Position numbers and translations under genes: made by a program
IMG/VR virus record: IMGVR_UViG_3300020401_000119
Coordinates: 1 to 21,005 of that record
Strand: one strand, 5' to 3'
DNA: 21,005 bases
DNA from: a virus
Shown here: piece after piece, positions 7,430 to 13,093 of the stretch
Layout of the letters: the number at the start of each line of letters is the position of its first letter
Numbering within the stretch: position 1 is the stretch's first letter
Notes under the pieces: model-generated
Databases searched by the model: none
What the model was told of the DNA's origin: nothing
What the model saw: only the letters and a program-made list of their open reading frames with translations

Positions 7430-8518
7430 TTAACGTCTCTGCATATAATTTAGGAGATCCATTTGCATACTCTGAGGCATTGAGGCCGCCGCTGTGAGGC
7501 CGAATATAGGAATACTTCCCTTTACCATACCCTTAACTACCTCTTTAGGCGTCAGGCCGGTTATTCTACTAGTTCGCTCAATTGCCTCGTTTACGAATTG
7601 GATCATAGGCTTACCAACCTTACCCGTGCCTCCGTGCCAAATAACTTCCTGCACGTTTCGAGGGTCAGTGTTATATTTGTCAGCTAATCGATGAACAGGT
7701 TTTTCTGCTGATCCATAAAAATCTGGTTTACCTTTTCCCGGGACAACCAGCTTAGTCATTTGCTCATCCATAGTGGCCCGGTCTGCGGCTCCTAAAAAAT
7801 TTGTACTAAAGTTAAATCTTTTAGGGTTTGCTATTGGATCAATCAACCCACCTTGATTTCTTAACTTTTGAGCTTGTGTTACATTAGTAGATAAAAACCT
7901 TCCTCCAATTGGGTAAGGAAATTGATGAGCATCCACAGGCAAGCCTGACTTTTTAAAATTCATAAAATTTTCAAACATAGCAGCTCTGAGATTTGCTGTT
8001 GGATCCATGCCTCCGGTCCAAGTTGCCATGCTATCAGCAAACATTTTTTTAAACATTTTCTCGCCAGTGCCGGGGCCGTATTCATCAATGAATTCTTTTT
8101 CGAGCTGGCCCATAAAATACCATTTATCAGTGTCTGGTATATCTAAGCCTTTTAGGTATGCCTCCTGTAATTTTTTCATAGCCTCAGGGCCCCCGTAGAG
8201 CTCGTCGTGCTTTGCAATAGTTTCCGGCTTTTTTGGAACAAGACTTAAAGTTCGATTTGGTGCGGCAGCCTCAGGATATTTTGTTCGATCAACGTCAAAT
8301 CTTTTTGATACGTCAAAAAATGGCTCGTATTCACCCTCGTTAATAAGTTTTTGAATTTTTGCCATTGCTTTAGTCAATGCTTTTTGCTCGGGAGATGGAA
8401 CTTTTTGATCAAAAAATTGACCGGGCTTACCCTCCTTAGGCATTTTAATTGGAGGAACAACCTGAGGATATCTTCCCCGTAAAGCAAATCTTAAAACGTC
8501 ATCTAATATACTAGCCAT
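7430..8518 (-). CDS. Unknown 362-aa late protein, polyvalent-protein-like domain
   Basis: I do not recognise this family with certainty. The ATG at 8518 overlaps the previous stop (TGATG) and has AAGGAA about 8 nt upstream; two GTG codons just before it are possible starts. Residues about 130-260 follow a pattern seen in phage polyvalent proteins: KWYFMGQLEKEF, then MFADSMATWTGGMDPTANLR, a proline-rich link, NPKRFNFSTNFLGAADRATM (a positive patch before NFxxNxxG and TMDEQM), then KYNTDPRNVQEVIWHGG. The combination of a helical N-terminus, a lysine before a glycine-containing turn and a downstream acidic residue recalls helix-hairpin-helix glycosylases, but only weakly. The C-terminus ends in a hydrophobic GSIPIFGLTAAASMP stretch. 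The neighbours suggest a virion or ejected protein. Confidence 0.55.
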   Translation of the reverse strand: MASILDDVLRFALRGRYPQVVPPIKMPKEGKPGQFFDQKVPSPEQKALTKAMAKIQKLINEGEYEPFFDVSKRFDVDRTKYPEAAAPNRTLSLVPKKPETIAKHDELYGGPEAMKKLQEAYLKGLDIPDTDKWYFMGQLEKEFIDEYGPGTGEKMFKKMFADSMATWTGGMDPTANLRAAMFENFMNFKKSGLPVDAHQFPYPIGGRFLSTNVTQAQKLRNQGGLIDPIANPKRFNFSTNFLGAADRATMDEQMTKLVVPGKGKPDFYGSAEKPVHRLADKYNTDPRNVQEVIWHGGTGKVGKPMIQFVNEAIERTSRITGLTPKEVVKGMVKGSIPIFGLTAAASMPQSMQMDLLNYMQRR

Positions 8519-8802
8519 CACCACTTTTCCTTATTTGCCCAATAGGCTGCCGACATTTTGCCTTTGGATATGTTTTTTGCGTGCCTCGCCTTGAAAGATT
8601 TACGGCGCGCCTTGTCTTTCGCCGTCTTTGGCGACTTCCCGGCTCCACTTACACCCTGCTGCCCGAAACGAATTGTCTTAACTTTATCGCCCTCCTTAGC
8701 CACGACTACGTGACTTTTCTTTGGGTGATTGGGCGTGCGCTTCGGCTTGTTGTAGCCGCTGACACCGGCCCGGGCTAGTCGTGGATCTTTTTTCTTACTC
8801 AT
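8518..8802 (-). CDS. Basic 94-aa conserved phage protein (DUF6321-like)
   Basis: A very basic 94-aa protein that I recognise as a family common in marine phages: DPRLARAGVSGYNKPKRTPN, then HPKKSHVVVAKEGDKVKTIR, FGQQGVSGAGKSPK, and a C-terminal SFKARHAKNISKGKMSAAYW. I believe it is filed as DUF6321. Its function is not established. The sequence looks like a compact nucleic-acid-binding protein. Its ATG overlaps the stop of the upstream gene by 4 nt and its own stop overlaps the next ATG by 1 nt. With the other tiny basic proteins at the head of this operon, a DNA-condensing or virion-internal role is possible (inference). Confidence 0.7.
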   Translation of the reverse strand: MSKKKDPRLARAGVSGYNKPKRTPNHPKKSHVVVAKEGDKVKTIRFGQQGVSGAGKSPKTAKDKARRKSFKARHAKNISKGKMSAAYWANKEKW

Positions 8803-9239
8803 TTCAGTATGTCTGGTAAAACGTCAAAAAATGACATTGGAGCCCGGAGGGGCATTTGCGTCATTACCGGCGCAGACTGCATTGTCTGATTATAACCCAT
8901 CGGCTTAACGCCGATTAAATTTAAAAACATACTCGAGGGTCCTCCCTCAAATCTGGGACCGCTTTCGCCTTTGCCAAAACCTCCGCCATCAAAGGCGTCA
9001 GTCAAGTCTCTTTGCATTTGAACTTTAGCAAGTCTAAACGGACCGCCCCTGACCGGGTATCCCTCGCTCTCGGCGAGTGCAGCGTAAGCGTCAGCTCTTT
9101 CGTTTGGATCAAATCCCATTCTTCTATATGAGCCAGTTGGATCCATACGAATACTATGTTCTGTAGCGTCGTAATATTCTTGGGTTCTATCTTTCATTCC
9201 AAAACCCATAGCTAGTGCATCTAGCAAACCAATTGTCAT
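8799..9239 (-). CDS. Unknown 146-aa late-operon protein
   Basis: I do not recognise this protein. It starts MTIGLLDALAMGFGMKDRTQ, has a charged middle with ERADAYAALAESEGYPVRGG, a glycine-rich segment (about residues 83-97, DAFDGGGFGKGESG) and a hydrophobic, methionine-rich C-terminus (MFLNLIGVKPMGYNQTMQSA). The last ten residues, SFFDVLPDILK, look like a short amphipathic helix. The ATG overlaps the previous stop by 4 nt and the next ATG overlaps this stop by 4 nt. The Gly/Met-rich, low-complexity C-terminus is reminiscent of virion-internal or ejection proteins, which is only a suggestion. Confidence 0.6.
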   Translation of the reverse strand: MTIGLLDALAMGFGMKDRTQEYYDATEHSIRMDPTGSYRRMGFDPNERADAYAALAESEGYPVRGGPFRLAKVQMQRDLTDAFDGGGFGKGESGPRFEGGPSSMFLNLIGVKPMGYNQTMQSAPVMTQMPLRAPMSFFDVLPDILK

Positions 9240-9415
9240 TTTTTAGACCCCTTCTTCTTGGTTGTTTTGGCGGCTTGTTTAAATGCTTTGTTACTTGGTG
9301 CACCCTTTGCACCCTTCTTACGCATTTTCTCAGGTTTTTTGCCGGCGGCTTTCTGACGTTTGATACGTTCACGTTTAGCATGGATATTGGCATAGAGGCC
9401 GCGCTTTTTAGCCAT
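9236..9415 (-). CDS. Tiny basic phage protein (MAKKRGLYANIHAKR family)
   Basis: A 59-aa lysine/arginine-rich protein beginning MAKKRGLYANIHAKRERIKR and continuing KAAGKKPEKMRKKGAKGAP, then a helix NKAFKQAAKTTKKKGSKK. I recognise this N-terminus from many marine phage genomes, where it is a hypothetical protein of about 50-60 aa. Its start overlaps the preceding stop (TAATG) and its stop overlaps the next ATG (ATGA). A nucleic-acid-binding role is likely from charge alone. A larger frame that overlaps it (9187-9393) is a shadow. Confidence 0.75.
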   Translation of the reverse strand: MAKKRGLYANIHAKRERIKRQKAAGKKPEKMRKKGAKGAPSNKAFKQAAKTTKKKGSKK

Positions 9416-9531
9416 TATTTTTTGCCCTTCTTTTTGTAGCTAATTTTTTTGCCTGACTTTTTAGCTGCCTTCTTTGCAGCCTTCATTCCCTTAGTATTGT
9501 ATGCATATGTTTTGCCGCCGACTTTTGGCAT
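9415..9531 (-). CDS. Tiny basic phage protein (MPKVGGKTYAY family), first gene of the late operon
   Basis: A 38-aa protein, MPKVGGKTYAYNTKGMKAAK, then a run of lysine/alanine helices and a KKGKK end. The start is set by a consensus ribosome-binding site, AAGGAGG with 7-nt spacing, the best in the window. It is the promoter-proximal gene of the late operon and its stop overlaps the next ATG (TAATG). The MPxVGGKxYxYTxKG opening is one I know from many marine and environmental phages. Function is unknown. High translation and high positive charge fit a protein that coats or condenses DNA, which is inference. Confidence 0.75.
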   Translation of the reverse strand: MPKVGGKTYAYNTKGMKAAKKAAKKSGKKISYKKKGKK

Positions 9532-9586
9532 GATAAGCCTCCTTCATAAGTTTGCCCTATAATACATTATTTTTAAGTTAAATAAA

Positions 9587-9612
9587 CCCCGTGCGTGGGA
9601 GGACACACGGGG
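9587..9612 (-). terminator. Terminator-like hairpin in the late-operon leader
   Basis: On the minus strand the transcript would fold CCCCGUGUGU / ACGCACGGGG, a 10-bp stem with one G-U pair and a 6-nt loop CCUCCC, directly followed by UUUAUUUAACUU. This has the form of an intrinsic terminator. It lies between the candidate late promoter (9658-9686) and the first late gene (9531), where it could act as an attenuator. The plus-strand reading lacks a following T tract. Confidence 0.6.
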
Positions 9613-9657
9613 GAGCTCCTAGGGCTCTACGGCAGAAGGGAACCCACCGCTAAATAT

Positions 9658-9686
9658 ATTGTGCCATTAATGTAGTTTTTTTTCAA
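9658..9686 (-). promoter_or_regulatory. Candidate sigma70-type promoter for the late operon
   Basis: On the minus strand: TTGAAA (5 of 6 to the -35 consensus; plus coordinates 9681-9686), a 17-nt spacer, then CACAAT (4 of 6 to the -10 consensus; 9658-9663), with AT-rich sequence around it. Transcription would start near 9651 and give a leader of about 120 nt containing the hairpin at 9587-9612. It lies in the 201-nt divergent intergenic region. Confidence 0.45.
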
Positions 9687-9732
9687 TTTGTTTAATAATA
9701 GTATACAGTAGCCGTTACCAGCAGGAGTTAAT

Positions 9733-10074
9733 ATGCCGTATAAAAGTAAAGAGCGGCGTAAGACTTACAACAGGTCTTACGGCATGAAGTGGTATCTCGA
9801 AAACAGAGAAAAAGTTTTGGAGAGTAATAAAAAGCACGTCCAGAGACACAGAGAAAAATGGTGGGAATTCAAATCAAAGTTGAGATGTGAAAAGTGCGGA
9901 TTTTCTCACCCGGCGGCTATCGACTTCCACCACCCAGAAGCAAAGGGCGATACAAAAGTAAGCCACTACGTCTCTCACAAACAGTGGAAGCGCGCGTATG
10001 AGGAGGCTGCAAAGTGCCAAATATTGTGTGCAAACTGTCATCGAGTTTTACACTACGAAGAAAAAAAATCGTAA
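9733..10074 (+). CDS. HNH endonuclease
   Basis: A 113-aa protein with a basic helical N-terminus (about 1-45, with repeated NREKVLE/HREKWW-type segments) and a compact zinc-supported HNH domain. Visible residues are the first cysteine pair CEKC (52-55), the DFHH motif with the catalytic His (64-67), a long linker, then the second pair in CQILCANCHR (C99, C102, with N101 and H103 of the HNH motif). The first-ligand knuckle and the CxNCHR end are typical of phage HNH nucleases. It could be a free-standing homing nuclease, or it could assist DNA packaging as HNH proteins near terminase genes do. It lies 3.4 kb from the large terminase and is divergent from the late operon. AGGAG sits 5 nt before the ATG. 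Confidence 0.88.
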   Translation: MPYKSKERRKTYNRSYGMKWYLENREKVLESNKKHVQRHREKWWEFKSKLRCEKCGFSHPAAIDFHHPEAKGDTKVSHYVSHKQWKRAYEEAAKCQILCANCHRVLHYEEKKS

Positions 10075-10112
10075 GTCATTGATTTCCCTGGATATTTAGT
10101 TGCATTATTAAC

Positions 10113-10140
10113 TTGATGTTAACAAAATAATAACTATATT
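10113..10140 (+). promoter_or_regulatory. Candidate promoter for the 163-aa gene
   Basis: TTGATG (10113-10118), a 16-nt spacer and TATATT (10135-10140) give a reasonable sigma70-type match, in an AT-rich 99-nt gap between two plus-strand genes. A start near 10147 would leave a short leader that contains the AAGGAG ribosome-binding site before the ATG at 10174. Confidence 0.45.
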
Positions 10141-10173
10141 AATAGGAGAAGTTAATTTTCAAGGAGATAAAAA

Positions 10174-10665
10174 ATGTTAGATCAAATTAATAATGCATTC
10201 GCAGAATTAGATCAAAAAATGCACGTTGCTGCTATTGAATTTACAAAAGAAAAGAAAGCAAACTTTCAAGAAGAGTATGATAAAAAGCAAAACGAATATC
10301 GTGATTTAATTTCTAAAGGAGAAATGAAAGGGGACCGTATTTATGGAGCTATGTATTATTGGACTGTGAACTATTACGGATCTAGAGCAATGATGAATTT
10401 AATTGATGGATGTGGTTTACAAGATGCTTTGGAAAATGTTGAAAAAAATGTCCAAGCAAAAATTGACCGACGTAATGCACAGATCATGAACGCATTAAGA
10501 AAAAAAGAAGTTACTGAAATTCCAGAGTTTAAATTAGTTGAATATTCAAACGGTGTGGAAGGCTTCTTCGACGTAGCTGGTCATAAAGTACACATCAGAA
10601 CAATCTTAGCTGGTGGTTACAATATTCAATGCCTACACGCTAGAACTTTAGTCAACATTAATTAA
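10174..10665 (+). CDS. AT-rich orphan phage protein, 163 aa
   Basis: I do not recognise a characterised family. The N-terminal half is helical and highly charged (residues 1-55, with ELDQKMHVAAIEFTKEKKAN). A middle segment, MYYWTVNYYGSRAMMNLIDG, is aromatic-rich. The C-terminal part (about 118-163) is a beta-rich domain with FKLVEYSNGVEGFFDVAG, HKVHIRTILAGGYNIQC and LHART. It has a strong ribosome-binding site (AAGGAG, 8-nt spacing), its own promoter-like element, and a GC hairpin after the stop, so it may be a monocistronic, well-expressed gene. Codons prefer A or T at third positions (AAA, GAA, TTA), unlike the GC-richer terminase and helicase genes, which suggests recent acquisition or early high expression. 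Confidence 0.75.
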   Translation: MLDQINNAFAELDQKMHVAAIEFTKEKKANFQEEYDKKQNEYRDLISKGEMKGDRIYGAMYYWTVNYYGSRAMMNLIDGCGLQDALENVEKNVQAKIDRRNAQIMNALRKKEVTEIPEFKLVEYSNGVEGFFDVAGHKVHIRTILAGGYNIQCLHARTLVNIN

Positions 10666-10671
10666 TCAACC

Positions 10672-10687
10672 GGGGGCGTAAGCCCCC
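10672..10687 (+). terminator. GC hairpin with GTAA tetraloop after the 163-aa gene
   Basis: GGGGGC-GTAA-GCCCCC forms a perfect 6-bp stem with a GNRA-type tetraloop, 6 nt past the stop codon. No T tract follows, so it is more likely an mRNA 3'-end stabiliser or RNase-processing barrier than a full intrinsic terminator. Confidence 0.5.
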
Positions 10688-10707
10688 ACAACCTACGGGA
10701 GAAAAAA

Positions 10708-10878
10708 ATGCAAGTAAAAAGTATAACATTAGCGAGGGAAGATATTAACAATCCTTTGCATCCGTTTCTATGGCAAGAAATTTGCGCGGACTTGGGCTTC
10801 GATGGTGGTAACAGAGATGGGGAAGACAACTGGCCTAACACTATTCACCTAACAGTGACTGAAGCGGAGGAGGTGTAA
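10708..10878 (+). CDS. 56-aa unknown protein
   Basis: An acidic 56-aa open frame starting MQVKSITLAREDINNPLHPF and ending HLTVTEAEEV. GGGAG lies 7 nt before the ATG, and the stop overlaps the next ATG (TAATG), so it is a convincing small gene. The FLWQEICADLGF segment followed by DGGNRDGEDNWP resembles a small alpha/beta fold, and I do not recognise it. It is the first of six genes joined by such junctions (10708-12550). Confidence 0.65.
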   Translation: MQVKSITLAREDINNPLHPFLWQEICADLGFDGGNRDGEDNWPNTIHLTVTEAEEV

Positions 10879-11123
10879 TGTTAAAAAATTGTCGAAAATT
10901 TCTAATGAAAGATCTGCCAATTGGAACTCCGTTTAAGACCAATATGGCTTCAAAAACTGTTTTTATGAAGTGTAATAAAAGAGTTGAGTATTTCGACGGG
11001 TGGTTAAAGACAGGTTACGAGTGCAAAAAAATTGCTGATCGTAACGGTAAAATCAAAAAGCCTAAGTGGGGTTACACATGGTCTGGTGACTTCCCAGTGT
11101 GGGCAGAAAAGGGAGAAGTGTAA
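10878..11123 (+). CDS. 81-aa unknown protein
   Basis: A basic 81-aa protein, MLKNCRKFLMKDLPIGTPFK through KPKWGYTWSGDFPVWAEKGE. The LPIGTPFKTxxxxKTVFMKC stretch suggests a small beta-barrel, and two lysine-rich loops follow. I know no function for it. It starts at a TAATG junction with GGAGG upstream, and its own stop overlaps the next ATG, so it is translated in coupling with its neighbours. Confidence 0.65.
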   Translation: MLKNCRKFLMKDLPIGTPFKTNMASKTVFMKCNKRVEYFDGWLKTGYECKKIADRNGKIKKPKWGYTWSGDFPVWAEKGEV

Positions 11124-11503
11124 TGCGTTTATATAATAGCAGCTATGGTCAATGGTTTGGAACACAGAGGGACGCCCAACGGGGCGCTCCTCGCGACTGG
11201 ACCGAGGTTGACGTGCCTACATCTAAGCAGGATCTCATCAACTGGTTAAACGCCAATAAAGTGGGATCAATGGCGGATGACAATTTAACTCGAGATCCTG
11301 ACGGCAATATTGTTGCGCCTTATGATCCTGATGCGCCGGTAGGTCTTTACGAGCCAGAGCTCCCCAGCTCTGACGATGTAAAGCTTGTCAAGAGCGCTGA
11401 GAGTTGGGTGCGGTGGTCACTGGATAAACTGATCATGGGCGAGAAGGATGAGGCAATCGAAATGTTAAAGCTTGGGCTAAAGGCTCAGAAGGGAGAAAAA
11501 TAA
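11123..11503 (+). CDS. 126-aa unknown phage protein
   Basis: The ATG at 11123 overlaps the previous stop (TAATG) and has GGGAG 7-8 nt upstream. An upstream GTG at 11099 in the same frame has no comparable site and would overlap the previous gene. The protein begins MRLYNSSYGQWFGTQRDAQR, then DWTEVDVPTSKQDLINWLNA, a pattern I have met in hypothetical phage proteins. Next comes an acidic, proline-rich stretch (DPDGNIVAPYDPDAPVGLYE), then a helical C-terminus (SWVRWSLDKLIMGEKDEAIE). No catalytic motif is visible. It directly precedes the metallopeptidase gene. Confidence 0.65.
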   Translation: MRLYNSSYGQWFGTQRDAQRGAPRDWTEVDVPTSKQDLINWLNANKVGSMADDNLTRDPDGNIVAPYDPDAPVGLYEPELPSSDDVKLVKSAESWVRWSLDKLIMGEKDEAIEMLKLGLKAQKGEK

Positions 11504-12141
11504 TGTCAGACAATCCATATAGCCTATCAAACCAAACAGAGTTTTTTCATAACATCATTACTGATGCATTGAATTACCTCGACGGTTACCGCTTTCAAAT
11601 GACTAAGGAGCAAAAGCAAAAAGCACACGACGTGCTAGTCGTTAAGGCTCCTAACAGGCGCAGCAATTGTAGCCGGGCTGGTTTTGATAGTATAATAATT
11701 TGCACGACTTACTGGCAAATTGAAAACGTCATCAGCGGCAAATCCCAAGGCGTCAAGGCCAGATTTAAAAAGCTGGGTTACGTCAAGCCGGGGCACTACT
11801 ACTGGAACGAGTATTGTCACTTTGATGCGGATCCTAAGTGCGGTGGTATGCACGTCAAAAAAGGCGACGTCGATCACGGTAACTTGATCCAAGTCTTGCA
11901 CGAGCTCTCACACTTTGTGCAGCACAATCTGTATCATAGTAACCCGGAATACTGGGGTAAGTATATGCGTAAGGCGCACGGTGAAGGCTTCAGAGATATT
12001 TACTCTATGCTTCGAGAGAAGTTTTGTAATGACCCGGTGGTTCGTAAAGTCTGCATCGCCCTATGGAGGGCCGGGTTTAAAGGTAACTTAAATTGGGACC
12101 AGCGTATGGCTGCCCAGAAAATTGCTAAGGAGGTAGCGTAA
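11503..12141 (+). CDS. SprT-like zinc metallopeptidase
   Basis: A 212-aa protein with a zinc-protease signature: HELSH at 133-137 (two zinc ligands and the general-base Glu) inside the helix NLIQVLHELSHFVQHN, and the third-ligand motif HGEGFRDIYSML beginning at His159. This arrangement, with the HGxxF turn about 22 residues after HExxH, is that of SprT/Spartan-like peptidases, which cut DNA-protein crosslinks in cells. No C-terminal zinc ribbon is present, but C105 and C113 flank the region before the active site. It starts at a TAATG junction. Role in the phage is unknown: clearing proteins from DNA before replication, or degrading a host factor. The metallopeptidase call is firm and the subfamily is less so. 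Confidence 0.82.
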   Translation: MSDNPYSLSNQTEFFHNIITDALNYLDGYRFQMTKEQKQKAHDVLVVKAPNRRSNCSRAGFDSIIICTTYWQIENVISGKSQGVKARFKKLGYVKPGHYYWNEYCHFDADPKCGGMHVKKGDVDHGNLIQVLHELSHFVQHNLYHSNPEYWGKYMRKAHGEGFRDIYSMLREKFCNDPVVRKVCIALWRAGFKGNLNWDQRMAAQKIAKEVA

Positions 12142-12332
12142 TGAAAAAACAAGGCGGCATAAAAGGCCACACAAATGTGGTGGAGAGTTCTCTTGTCGCA
12201 GGATCTCAGCTCGGACATAGTTTCTCACTGTCCGGGCGAGGCCACGGGAGAAAGAATAGAGTTTTGGACGGCTCGACAAACAGAGCCGCAAGGCGCGCAG
12301 CGGCGGCGGATAAGCGTAAGGGAGTTAAGTAA
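12141..12332 (+). CDS. 63-aa basic protein
   Basis: A Ser/Gly/Arg-rich 63-aa protein, MKKQGGIKGHTNVVESSLVA, then HSFSLSGRGHGRKNR and a C-terminal helix NRAARRAAAADKRKGVK. It is probably intrinsically disordered, with a basic alanine-rich helix at the end. I know no family. AGGAGG about 6 nt before the ATG and the TAATG junction with the metallopeptidase support translation; its stop overlaps the next ATG in the same way. Confidence 0.6.
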   Translation: MKKQGGIKGHTNVVESSLVAGSQLGHSFSLSGRGHGRKNRVLDGSTNRAARRAAAADKRKGVK

Positions 12333-12550
12333 TGTATGCTCTATTTATTGACAACGGTGACGAGTGGGAGCTCGTCGCCAAAAATAAACTAAAACAAAAT
12401 TTGGAATTACATTTTTATTATGACTACAATGGATACACGCATCCAAAATACGAAAGATATTATGATAAAAATGATGGCAGGATTATCGAAACTGACGGGT
12501 CAGATAAAGAAATAAATGAGGCAATAAAAAAATTAAATAAAAAAAAATAA
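12332..12550 (+). CDS. 72-aa unknown protein
   Basis: A tyrosine-rich 72-aa protein, MYALFIDNGDEWELVAKNKL, then LELHFYYDYNGYTHPKYER and a lysine-rich end, EAIKKLNKKK. The beta-strand pattern with acidic residues looks like a small globular domain with a basic tail. It starts at a TAATG junction and ends the run of coupled genes. No function can be assigned. Confidence 0.6.
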   Translation: MYALFIDNGDEWELVAKNKLKQNLELHFYYDYNGYTHPKYERYYDKNDGRIIETDGSDKEINEAIKKLNKKK

Positions 12551-12565
12551 CGTCAACTAGTAAAT

Positions 12566-12594
12566 TTGCAAAATTTGTATGTTACAGTTAAAGT
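12566..12594 (+). promoter_or_regulatory. Possible promoter for the zinc-ribbon gene
   Basis: TTGCAA (12566-12571), a 17-nt spacer and TAAAGT (12589-12594) lie in the gap before the ATG at 12615. Each hexamer matches consensus at four of six positions. A start near 12601 would leave just room for the GGGAG ribosome-binding site. An alternative -10, TATACA at 12594-12599, would place the start too close to that site. Confidence 0.3.
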
Positions 12595-12614
12595 ATACAA
12601 CCGGGAGATTTGTA

Positions 12615-12995
12615 ATGGTAACAAGTAAAGCTAATAAACATTTCACGCCTATTAACGGTAATGCTGCGAGAGTAGTCTTATCGAAGGGCACTCACTTCAA
12701 GCCTAAAAAAGAATTAAAAAACGTCTACAAGGATCCGATATATTTTAGAAAAGCGGATCACACGGCGCTGGGCGACGAGAGAAAACTCTATAAAGAAATG
12801 GTTGGTAAAAAGAATGGACGCATAACCGTTCTGGGTAAAGATTTAAATACGAAGAAAAATTGCAACGGTAGTATGTGGGTATGCAAATGCGCGTGCGGAA
12901 ATTTTTTGCTGCTTAGATCTAAAAAAATTAAAAAGGGGATAATGCAGGATAGATGCAACGAGTGCCTGTACATACAGGAGTTGAGAAACAGATAA
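12615..12995 (+). CDS. Zinc-ribbon phage protein, 126 aa
   Basis: The ATG at 12615 follows GGGAG with 7-nt spacing; an earlier in-frame ATG at 12579 falls within the promoter-like sequence and lacks such a site. The C-terminal third carries a zinc ribbon: GRITVLGKDL leads to SMWVCKCACGNFLLLRSKKI with Cys at 90, 92 and 94, and RCNEC with Cys at 114 and 117. The pattern W-x-C-x-C-x-C-G with a second CxxC about 20 residues later is common in phage proteins that accompany HNH or AP2-type DNA-binding domains. The N-terminal 60 residues are basic and have no recognised fold. A DNA- or RNA-binding role is likely. It is the last gene of the plus-strand island. Confidence 0.7.
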   Translation: MVTSKANKHFTPINGNAARVVLSKGTHFKPKKELKNVYKDPIYFRKADHTALGDERKLYKEMVGKKNGRITVLGKDLNTKKNCNGSMWVCKCACGNFLLLRSKKIKKGIMQDRCNECLYIQELRNR

Positions 12996-13093
12996 CGTAT
13001 ACGGTAAGCCGTGAGTGCCGGTGGTTTTGAGTATTTCCCACCAAACCGCGCGCAGCTAGAGCCTCGTCTCCTTTCTTGGTGATCTAGCACTAA
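12996..13093 (+). other. 98-nt non-coding stretch with hairpins before the terminator
   Basis: No convincing ORF is seen on either strand. A perfect 6-bp inverted repeat, GCTAGA (13055-13060) and TCTAGC (13083-13088), encloses a 22-nt pyrimidine-rich loop. A second hairpin, GGTGG with CCACC, lies at about 13020-13043. It could be a structured mRNA 3' UTR or a small RNA ending at the terminator just downstream. No tRNA features are visible (no T-loop consensus). Confidence 0.35.

Noticed and set aside
9187-9393. 68-aa minus-strand frame across the tiny basic gene
   Set aside because: The 59-aa frame at 9236-9415 has TAATG and ATGA junctions with its neighbours and a recognisable family N-terminus, so this alternative is a shadow.
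9700-12599. Octamer AGTATACA shared by the regions before the HNH gene (9700-9707) and the zinc-ribbon gene (12592-12599) as a common -10 element
   Set aside because: Neither copy has a -35 sequence at proper distance, and in the second the transcript would begin inside the ribosome-binding site; eight bases may match by chance in AT-rich DNA.
12996-13090. tRNA candidate before the terminator
   Set aside because: Hairpins exist, but there is no T-loop GTTCGA consensus, no 7-bp acceptor stem and no anticodon arm.
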